Source of the DNA: Oxytricha trifallax
Lineage: Eukaryota; Ciliophora; Spirotrichea; Sporadotrichida; Oxytrichidae
Assembly (NCBI GenBank): GCA_000711775.1
Contig: ARYC01000375.1
Coordinates: 16,318 to 80,317 of the forward strand
Length of the DNA stretch: 64,000 nucleotides
Direction of reading: 5' to 3'
A program made the position numbers and the translations under genes. Positions 56,361 through 64,000 of the stretch are shown here, one piece after another. Below the pieces are notes generated by a model, which worked only from the letters and a program-made list of their open reading frames with translations, did no database searches and was not told the origin of the DNA. Positions within the stretch are counted from its first letter, which is position 1, and every line of letters starts with the position of its first letter.

Positions 56361-57148
56361 ATGGAGTCAATGAATGATGTAATGAAAAGAGTGCAAGTTC
56401 AAGAATTGATTCAGGGATTTAGAAGCAAGGAGGATTTGCACCGCTACCTGGTGCAGCAAGGTAATGAACTCATAGTAACTCATCTTGATTATGTAGTTGG
56501 TTTGTTCTTGCCAACGATGGAAGGTACCAAAATTTCATTTCTAAGGGCGATACTCTGCGAAGAGAAGAAAGCATTGAAAACTTAAGATGTAAAGTTTGCA
56601 GAGATTCCAAACTATCCAGAAATCTCAGTGACTAACTTATATGATGATGCTATGAATGACCCAGAGGTTTCGCTGTACCTGCCTACTAAGAAGCAGTTGT
56701 CAAATAAACTGCCTGAAAGAAACTATTTTTTTGGCATTCTTGCAACAATTAAAGGTGATTACTTGAAAGAAATTATTCAAGAATCTCATAAGAAAAGGTA
56801 CAGCATCTCTTCAGAAGATAAGGACAAACAAGGGATCAAGATAAGTGAGAGCTGGCTATCAGAGCTGCAGAAGCACCCTTATATTTCAAGTAAGATTTGT
56901 AGCTTAACTCTTTAGAAAAATCTGGTACTGGCATCTTCTTGATGAAGGAATAGAGCAAGCTTCACAGAGAGCGAAAGTCGCAGACAAAGTATGAAGTCAG
57001 CAAGAGACTTTATTCAAATATTCAGCCACCAGAGTCAATGAACATAGATGCTGGAGCTGGCAGTAAGAGAAGAAACTTAGGTGGAGGGAAGTAAGAAATA
57101 GAAGAAAAGAAAGAGAAGCCAGCTCCCTCTAAAGAATTTTAAATGTGA
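56361..57148 (+). CDS. TBE middle ORF (22-kDa type)
   Basis: ATG 56361 (MESMNDVMKRVQVQELIQGF), then LHRYLVQQGNELIVTHLDYV, ..LPTKKQLSNKLPERNYFF.., WLSELQKHPYIS. A 26-nt GT..AG intron (GTAAGATTTGTAG...CTTTAG, about 56889-56914) restores the frame to KSGTGIFLMKEQSK and a Lys/Glu tail ending KEFQM-TGA (57146-57148). Without that splice the ORF stops soon after. Function is unknown; the protein is found with the transposase in TBE elements. Confidence 0.75.
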
Positions 57149-57157
57149 CTTATATAT

Positions 57158-58226
57158 TCATTAACTTAACTACAAAACTTATTTATATACATTCACTCTC
57201 CCTTCTTTCGCACACTTTTAAGCCAATAAATTATCTACTCTCTTCGCTGAGCTTTTAATAAAGTCAACTGTATCAATAGGTAGGTCATGCATCAAGTGGT
57301 AGAGCAGCAGCTTCTTGTAATGGCCTTTTAATATACCCCAGTAGAACTAAATTCCATTAAACTTTGGACTGTAAGGTACGTTGAACACTGATGTTATTCT
57401 AAGTTGTTCATAACTCTTCCTTGTTTCTTTAGTCTTATGAACAGAAAGATTATCAACAAACAGTATTATCTCTTATTCAGGGTACTTCTCTCCCAGCTGT
57501 TCTAAGAACTTTATATACTGCTCTGTCTTAATAGAGCGAGGATGAATAACATAAGTTTCTAAACCAGTATCTTCACTAATTACTCCAAGAATTGCCATCG
57601 TTTATACCTTGACTTTCTAGTCATATACTTCTATATTACTATGCCTCTTATACCAAGACTTCTAGATGAAAGTGTTGAAGGTAAACACAGCCTCGTCAGC
57701 ATGAATAAACTTAATATTATTCTATTAGGCTCTCTGCATTTAATTATAAATATAATTTAAGTTATTGTTGTAAAATGGCAGAGTGAAATCAATCACTCTC
57801 TTGATACGATTCACACCTTTGTAAGATATACCATTTCGTTTATAAATGTTTGCAACAGACTATGCAGAGATCTTCAACTCAGGGAACTGGCGATGAAACA
57901 TAATAGCTCGTTAGTCGAGAGAGAAGTGAGCCCAATACTTCAAAGTTTTTTCATTAATAAGATAGTCAATATGCTTCTATAGAAACTTAGACTTCCTCTT
58001 AGGCTAAGAATTCAGCTATTATTGCTTTAATTACACAGCTTTCAAGCAGTGAAAACGAACAGTTGAGGGACTACACTTTAAGAGCAGTGCAATAGACTTA
58101 TAGTTCAGTACTGGTTTAAGTTATTCACTAAACATATCACATCCATAACGCAGTTTAAACACTAAATCTATATACTCTTCATCATAAATAGACCCCAAAA
58201 GCTTGTAATTTTGTGTCTCGCATTTA
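57158..58226 (-). CDS. TBE transposase (IS630/Tc1-mariner DDE type, 42-kDa class), third catalytic residue changed
   Basis: Open frame on the minus strand to TGA 57158-57160. It has an N-terminal helix-turn-helix-like part (YKSIALLLKCSPSTVRFHCL), HADEAVFTFN with Asp 1 (codon 57695-57697), ILFVDNLSVHK with Asp 2 (codon 57452-57454) and PYSPKFNGIQFYWGILKGH. In Tc1/mariner-type enzymes Glu follows Asp 2 after 34 residues. Here exactly 34 residues lie between, but the codon (57347-57349) is TAG, Gln in this code, instead of Glu. No ATG is in frame before 58135 (MFSEQLKPVL), and an out-of-frame MRDTKL near the repeat suggests a lost start or an indel. The copy is probably inactive. Confidence 0.85.
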
Positions 58227-58304
58227 ATTAATAACCCCAATCCCTAACAAATTCCCTACAAATCAAAGCACTTATAAACCTCATTAAGGGGTTTTGGGGT
58301 TTTG
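58227..58304 (-). repeat. TBE right terminal inverted repeat, 78 bp
   Basis: Inverted match to 54227-54304 with one mismatch; ends ...GGGGTTTTGGGGTTTTG next to AAT. Confidence 0.95.
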
Positions 58305-59759
58305 AATGAGTGGATCTCTAGATTGATCTTCTTCCTTAATGAAAGCGCTCTCATCTAAGTGCCATTTGCTGATTGAATTTGCATCATCTTATAGATTATC
58401 TGAGCTGATCAGTTTTGAGAAACCTCCTTTAATCTATTAATTATTAGGGAAATTACTCACTTCAATAGTGTGATTCTTTGTAAGTCTTGCGTTTCTAGAA
58501 AGTTTATCATGAGCTTTAAGAGATGAAGAAAGCATGGGAGAACTAATTGCTTATTTTTAAAGATCAGGAACTTATAGAACGCTCAATCCATGCCTGAGTT
58601 AAATTGGTGGTAAAGTCTTGCCAAAAATATTAACAGTATTTCTTGGAGTGGCTCCAGTCTTTAAACCATATTCATTCTTCTTTATAATCGGAGACTATAA
58701 GGACATCTTTTTAGCTTTAGATGGACTTGTTGGTAAAGCAAACTGATCATAAATAGTATCGATTCTCTAAACTAGGCCTACGAACTTCTCATTAGCAATT
58801 TAGACTTGCTTGTTATTACTTTATAAATTCATCTTATCAACCAAATGTTAGAAATTAATCCTCTCAGCATATTTTCTAGGATCTATTGCTACATCATGCA
58901 AAGTATCTCCTCTTAAAGAAGTTGCATTATTTAATAATCTTCCTGTAGATTTATTCTTTAAAAGCAATTTTCCTTTATGAGTAGACTCTCTTGAAGTTTT
59001 AATTTAAGGTAAATCTGGGCCTTTTTCTATATCTTTAATGAGCAAATTCATTTTATCTTAGGCTTTATTCATATCAGCTTACTTTTTCAATCCTATTAAT
59101 TTTCCCTCAATTCCAGAGTTTTATGTTTTATTGGTATTCTCGTATCTAGCACTATTAAAACCTTATTTAGCGTTATATTGAAACTTATTCTCGGTCAATC
59201 CCATACTTTCTAAATGCACTTGAAACTTTTATGGATCCTTAATAGCTTTATACAATGCTTGAACTTACTCTTTGCTCTTGTTAAAGTAGCTATTTTTATC
59301 AAGGAAGTTGTCTAAATTGTAAACTTTATGTTGCTGTCTTGATTTGAAAGCATCTTCATATGCCATTTCATTTTTCTTTTTAGTATCTTTATCATCAAGC
59401 TTTTTGAATTCATCATCTGCCTTGCCCATTAAAATGTCTTGAAGCTCGTTAGCTGCATTTTTATATAGATCTTTTCCAAATAATTTGTTAAGTTCTTTGA
59501 TAAGTAGGAATCTCTATTTTTATTCTTCAAATTTATCAGACTTCATAATGTAATCCTCTAGTTTTTACAGTTAAGATATTTGAGATGCAGAAATGTCGCT
59601 TATATTAGTCGCTTAAGCGTCTTATGTTTTTTATTCTTCTTCTGTGATAAAACCATTTCTTATAAAAAAAATCAAATATGTATTAAAATTTCTGCGGTCT
59701 TCAGTCTCTTTGGCTTGTCTTATGTCTTACATTCTCTTGGAACTGAATAAAAAGTGCAT
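58305..59759 (-). CDS. N-terminal part of the TBE-interrupted gene, unknown function
   Basis: ATG 59759 (MHFLFSSKRMQDIRQAKETE; a later ATG could also serve). One long minus-strand frame of about 480 codons with many TAA/TAG Gln codons: helical Lys-rich stretches (RFLLIKELNKLFGKDLYKNA; NLDNFLDKNSYFNKSKEQV) and a polar middle (GKLLLKNKSTGRLLNNATSL; LPPIQLRHGLSVL). It runs into the TBE at 58304 at ...SRDPLI and resumes at 54226. About 640 residues in total. A poly-T near 59665 may hide a small IES. No family recognised. Confidence 0.65.
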
Positions 59760-60099
59760 TAAAGGTAAGTTTCTCTGCTTATAATAGTAAAAAGTTGGTA
59801 GAGACTTTTTAGTCGTAGAGAAAAATCTTAAAATATCAGCATTATTGATGAAATAGAAATTAATCAAAAATAAATATGAGGGTGAAATAATCAATATCTC
59901 ATTTTTAATAGCATGTAATATTATAGATTTTTTATAGCTTAAAATTAAAAATTAATTATTACGAATGATAAATTTCTGTTTTTCATTGATTTGTTATTTC
60001 AATAATTTACAATTGATATTTTAATAGATATAATTAAACTCAATACATTTAAATTAATTAAAAAAGTAAAAATTTCTAATAAATTCCACAATAATTCCT
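59760..60099. other. AT-rich intergenic region
   Basis: No gene seen. It separates two minus-strand genes; the upstream gene has no clear TGA before this region. Confidence 0.35.
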
Positions 60100-61712
60100 T
60101 ATTAATCATCTTGTTTTTCGAGAATGGGCATCTATGCAACTGATTTGGATTTGTTCATCTTAAATTTGTCATTTTTGCTTTAAGTATTTTTGTTATTTGA
60201 ATCTTCAAATTCATTCAAGAAGCTTAAACTATCATCTGTGTCTTCCATACTTGCGTTTTAATTAGATTAATCTTGAGTGATTTTAAACCCTTCAACTTCT
60301 TCACTAATGTTTTAGGTACTTTGAAGGTTCTATTTTGCTAAAGTTGTATTCCCTTGCCCTGCGTTTTTCACGATGCCTGGAAGAGACATTTTATTCAGTC
60401 TCATATGTTTTAATCTTTCTTCGATCTTTTTGAAAACTTCACTCATCATTCTCAATTTCCATTCATTAAAAAGTTTCTTGTCTGAGCTATCCAATTTCAT
60501 GGTGTCTTTTATTCTATAGAGATAAACTTTCAGATTTTCGTCTAAAGTGAACTGAAAGTCTAATAACTAAGAAAATTTTGGATTTTTCTTAAGATATGGG
60601 ATGATTTAAGCGAGAGAAATGAACACAATTTCCACCATTTATTTGTATATGGCGTTTGTGACATCCTCAGCATTTTATATCACATGATTTCCTTGAGGAT
60701 TTTACTAATTTTATTGATACTGTTTAACTGCAAAATGGAATTGAATATATCTGACAAGACCCTTGTAATCCATAAAACCATTCATATTTCCTTTACAGCC
60801 TTGTAACAAAGGTTCAACCTAGAGTAATACTCTTGGCTCATTAAAGATAAAAGCTTCGAATTAAGAATCAATAGTGGAGTTTATCCAAACTCCTAAGCAA
60901 ATTTTCACGACAAATTTCTGTTCAACTTCCGGTTATTAAATCTGAAGCTTTATTATATCTTCGTTTTTCTTTACTGAGCTGGTTTATTTTTATAGCATTA
61001 TCTACGGAGTAAATTGTAATACTCTAGGAGAATTTTCATTGCTAGATTGGAAAGATTGCTGCATCTATTATGCGATATTTTGGTATTTTAATTGTGATTA
61101 GGCGAAGGATTTAGTGAAGTAAAATGGCTTTGAAATGTTTCTGTTTACTCTACAAGGGAAATGCTTTTTGTAATGATAATAATCGAGTAGCATGTCTTTC
61201 GATGTTCTTGGTATGATTTCTATGACATTACCACTTCCCTTGTTAACAACCCAATTACTTACATAATCTTTATGAAAATTAGCACCGCTTCCATTTTTGC
61301 CCCTCCTATTCATGTCATTTTCAAGCTCGATAAAGTATTTGGGTATTGTATATGATTCCAATAGGAAGTTTCCAATTTTGAAGTTATCAGGCAGCAAGTC
61401 TTTAATGGATTGGTAAAGTTTGAAGAATTAGTCTGGGTCAATTAAATGCTCAATCCCTTGAATCTAATTGATCATAAGCGCTTTCTCTTGAATCTAAGCA
61501 CCAGCATGGAAATCATCTAATTAAACCCACAAGAAATCTAATGGTTCAGATATTGCTTAGAGATGTGCTGTCTCTTTCAACCACGCAGATGTCGATGAAT
61601 TCTTTTTGAAGGTAACAGTCGCGTGACCCATGATTAATTCATCGATTATGAAACAATCTTTGTAGGTTTTTATTGTGTATTTTTTCAGTTGGCTTATTAT
61701 TTACTTCTCCAT
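60100..61712 (-). CDS. Unknown protein with C-terminal polar tail
   Basis: ATG 61712 (MEKQIISQLKKYTIKTYKDC). A folded-looking first part (LDFLWVQLDDFHAGAQIQEK; DQFFKLYQSIKDLLPDNFKI; GNFLLESYTIPKYFIELEND; HFPCRVNRNISKPFYFTKSF), a middle part (QKFVVKICLGVWINSTIDSQ; EAFIFNEPRVLLQVEPLLQG) and a Gln/Asn/Lys tail (MEDTDDSLSFLNEFEDSNNK) ending near 60105 (PILEKQDDQQ). No TGA follows for over 300 bases, so the true end may be cut by an IES or lie in another segment. It begins 61 bases from the Noc1 pointer. No family recognised. Confidence 0.55.
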
Positions 61713-61772
61713 TTTATTTTAATTATATCTCAAAACATTTTGGTGATTGCTATATCAACAATTCAATACACT

Positions 61773-61784
61773 CATTTGATTTTT
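61773..61784. other. 12-base pointer shared with 51102-51113 (Noc1)
   Basis: CATTTGATTTTT on plus, the reverse complement of AAAAATCAAATG. It sits at the end of the acidic tract, where the Noc1 frame on this strand loses similarity. Confidence 0.8.
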
Positions 61785-63540
61785 CTTTGGTGAAGAGGTT
61801 GTCTTCCTCTTCTTCTCCATATTCATCACCATAGTCATCAGCATCTCCTTCGTCCATTTCTTCTTCACTGTCATCTCCCATCTCAACTTCAGAGTCTTCT
61901 TCTTTATCTCCTCCCTTGATATCTACATCAGACAGTTCCTCACCTTCGAAGAAGTCTCCCTCTTCGTCGCCATACTCTTTGCCAATGTCTTACTCTTCAC
62001 CATCTTCCTCTTCATCATCTTCCTCTTCTCCATCTTCATCATTGTCAAGTTCATCAAGGATGCTTTCATCTTCATCATCTAAGTCTTCCTCTCCCATGCC
62101 TTAATTCATCTTTTTCATCTCCTTTTCCATTACTTATTGAGCGTACTTCTCAAGTTCTGGATCCTCAGCATCCTCGTCAAAATCTAAATCAGACATATCC
62201 TCTCCATTCTTGTTTTCCTTGGCTGGCTTCTCTTTGAAGTACTTGTACATGTACTTTTCTTCTTCTCTCTGCTGAATGGAAGCTGGTAGTTATTCTTGGG
62301 TGAAATCGTATTGATTGATTGGCTTTTCATGTGCTGACATTCAAAACTATTATAAAAATTATGTATATAAATTCAATTTATATGCAGCCAACAATGTAAC
62401 ATAAGAATAAAGAGTTTATGCAAATTGATTTAAATCATGAATTTTAATTAATGAGAAATTTTAGTAAATTATATAGCATCTATAAATAATCATAAACAAT
62501 ATAATAAAAGTTCAAGCAATAATTCTGTTTTATTTCAAATGAGCATATAGAATTAATAATTTTTTTTTTTAAGTATATATTACTATGAGTATAATTTTCA
62601 AACCTATATTTTAAAAAACTTTATTAAAGTTATTGAAGTTTGAATTCTTTGAGCTTTTTAGAGCTTTGCTAGTTTATCAGCAGACTTAGGGTTCTTATAA
62701 GATATACGATCTAGGAAATTAGCCAAGCCAAAATCTAGTAGTGGATCTCCAGCGTAAACAATTGACTCTCCGTTGATAAGTTTATCAGCCCACATTTTAA
62801 TGGTGGGATGAGTGTGAGCAGTCAAGTTTAGCAATTCAAAAAGAGGAGTTTAATCAGCATTGGCATACTTTGGCTCTCTCTTGGTAGCATCATAAGCGGC
62901 TCCATTATTGTTACTGCCAGTCTACTAGGCATACACAAGCTTGGTGTTATTTTACTTCTGCTCTTGCAACTTATCAATGTCGTAGAATCTTTCTTCATCA
63001 TCGCTATCATTAACATTGACAGTCTTGTGGCTTGGTTTGGTTGATCTGGAGAAATCAAAGGAGTACAGATTGAACTTTATATCATCTTTAAGCTTAATCA
63101 ACTCACTGATGATTAAGAGAGTGGCTGCTGTGTAGCCAGTCTCATTGATGAAGCACATATGCAGCATTCTCCTGAAGAAAGCCAAAACTCTTGGGATATT
63201 AGTATCTGCTTTGATTGACTTGAAGATCAAACTGAAGAACTCGTCTAATTTGTTTGCTTTGGTTAGATGAACCTTGAGTAGTATTTCGTAGAGGGTTCTG
63301 TAATATCTGTCGTTATAGGTTGCGAGTGAGCTCTAAGTGGTGTCATCTTCTGACTTAGCGATTTGAAGTTCATTGCTCTTTAGTTTATTGGTTGACTTGG
63401 CGAATTGGAAGAGAAGCTTAAGTGTCTGGATTTGGATCTTGAAGGAACTGTGATGAGTCAACAGGAAAAGAATATTAGTTTAAGGGATAAAGTAAAAGCA
63501 ATTAGAATTCCTTAATCTAGTGAAATATAGTATCTCACTT
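61773..63540 (-). CDS. Noc1/Mak21/CEBPZ ribosome-assembly factor, main in-window part
   Basis: From the right: LLTHHSSFKIQIQTLKLLFQ, then YNDRYYRTLYEILLKVHLTK, SLIFKSIKADTNIPRVLAFF and TAATLLIISELIKLKDD. Next are AAYDATKREPKYANADQTPL, FELLNLTAHTHPTIKMWADK and SIVYAGDPLLDFGLANFLDR, the CBF domain core (KREP.YANA..., GDPLLDF). After an AT-rich insert (about 62342-62640) comes MSAHEKPINQYDFTQEQLPA, KYMYKYFKEK and an acidic Asp/Glu tract. The segment stops at the pointer 61773-61784 (TKEKSN) and its 3' end is at 51102-51352, plus strand. It is a 60S pre-ribosome assembly factor in the nucleolus. The N-terminus is outside the window or further scrambled. Confidence 0.85.
62342..62640. other. Probable ~300-bp IES in the Noc1 gene
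   Basis: Very AT-rich, with no coding pattern, between the GDPLLDF..KNPKSADKL part and MSAHEKPINQY on the same strand. The pointer was not resolved. Confidence 0.55.
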
Positions 63541-64000
63541 TAGTTTCCTCTTCTATAATCTAAGGCAGTAAACAAAACTTTCAATTCTAGTATTATTTAT
63601 TTAATGATCCTTCCCAATATCTCTAGATTAATTAAATTTTATTTTGTTTTAAATTCATATTATTATTATACTTTACATTATATTTTTTTATTATCTTATA
63701 TGAAAATATAGGGAAAAATTTAAACTGTTATTTAATTGAAAATTTTAAATACACTATTTTTATCTTATAAATTAATTTTGAAAATTAAATTAGCTTCAAT
63801 AATTTATAAATTATAGGATTAATTAAAGTTGTTTATAAATTTCATTGTTTAAGTGAAATCTATTAAATATCGTGACCAATAATACATACTTTCGAAGTTT
63901 AATTAAAGTAAATATTAATTTAGAAAAGATAAACTAAAAGGTATCTCTTTATGTGGGGATATCAATTTTATTTAAAAAATAACTAGGAAGGAATCTATAG
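63541..64000. other. AT-rich window edge, no gene seen
   Basis: No coding pattern on either strand. It is probably an IES or spacer upstream of the visible Noc1 segment, as the Noc1 N-terminus is still missing. Confidence 0.4.

Larger units (their letters stand above)
54227..58304. mobile_element. TBE-type (telomere-bearing element) DNA transposon, 4,078 bp
   Basis: Flanked by AAT on both sides (54224-54226 and 58305-58307). Both ends begin CAAAACCCCAAAACCCC and share a 78-bp inverted repeat with one mismatch. It encodes the three proteins known for TBE1-class elements of Oxytricha: a DDE transposase (minus, right end), a middle ORF (plus) and a zinc-finger/kinase protein (minus, left end). 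The size matches the known ~4.1 kb. These elements sit only in the germline and are cut out during macronuclear development. This copy lies inside a protein-coding frame. Confidence 0.96.

Noticed and set aside
61916-62104. Ser/Pro-rich plus-strand ORF
   Set aside because: Antisense shadow of the Asp/Glu tract of Noc1.
1-64000. Standard-code ORFs of 60-120 codons on both strands
   Set aside because: Most are shadows or fragments, because TAA and TAG are Gln here. Genes were called from frames open to TGA instead.
1-64000. CRISPR arrays, bacterial-type operons, ribosome-binding sites, tRNA or rRNA genes
   Set aside because: No spaced identical repeats, no cloverleaf or rRNA-like sequence was seen; the genome is eukaryotic with introns and IESs.

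Overview
The window reads as germline (micronuclear) DNA of a spirotrich (stichotrich) ciliate of the Oxytricha/Stylonychia/Tetmemena type. Three things support this. (1) Long protein-like frames appear only if TAA and TAG are read as Gln and TGA is the only stop. (2) Genes are cut by AT-rich inserts bounded by short direct repeats (IESs with pointers) as well as by GT..AG introns. (3) There is a complete 4,078-bp TBE-type transposon whose ends carry C4A4 telomere-like repeats and whose target duplication is AAT. Standard-code ORF calling therefore breaks almost every gene here. The coordinates below come from reading the sequence by eye in the ciliate code; splice and IES borders are approximate unless a pointer is quoted.

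Layout. 0.3-6.8 kb: a coiled-coil/C2HC-finger gene (+) and a Gln-rich coiled-coil gene (-). 7.3-8.3 kb: EB1 in two inverted pieces. 8.5-16.6 kb: a B-box gene, a long coiled-coil gene and a SPOC-like, Gln/Met/Pro-rich gene (+). 16.9-17.7 kb: a UBE2Q-like E2 (-). 18.3-20.2 kb: the C-terminal half of a PARP6/8-type ADP-ribosyltransferase (-). 20.8-26.8 kb: two neighbouring VPS9-domain genes (-), the first cut by a 1.3-kb palindromic element. 27.2-34.4 kb: a giant GRIP-like golgin (-). 34.5-37.0 kb: a membrane RING-H2 protein (+). 37.2-43.8 kb: three low-complexity genes of unknown function (-). 44.3-49.2 kb: a USP15-type deubiquitinase split between strands. 49.3-51.1 kb: the N-terminal half of the PARP gene (+). 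51.1-51.35 kb: the last segment of a Noc1/Mak21/CEBPZ gene (+). 51.5-53.5 kb: GSK3 (+). 53.7-59.8 kb: one unknown gene (-) with the TBE transposon inside its reading frame. 60.1-61.7 kb: an unknown gene (-). 61.8-63.5 kb and beyond: the rest of Noc1 (-).

The main discovery is a cluster of scrambled germline genes. Four genes (EB1, USP, PARP6/8 and Noc1/CEBPZ) have segments on opposite strands that must be inverted and joined to encode a normal protein. For three of them I found 12-13-base shared pointers at the expected ends. For USP and Noc1 the joined frame is directly continuous. For PARP it is continuous once a 35-nt intron, assembled across the junction, is removed. The PARP halves lie 31 kb apart; the Noc1 pieces lie 10.4 kb apart with GSK3, the TBE and other genes between them. 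Genes are thus interleaved, and the somatic nucleus must sort the segments into separate chromosomes.

Limits: no alignment, folding or database search was possible. Family names rest on motif recognition. Several IES and intron borders are estimates.
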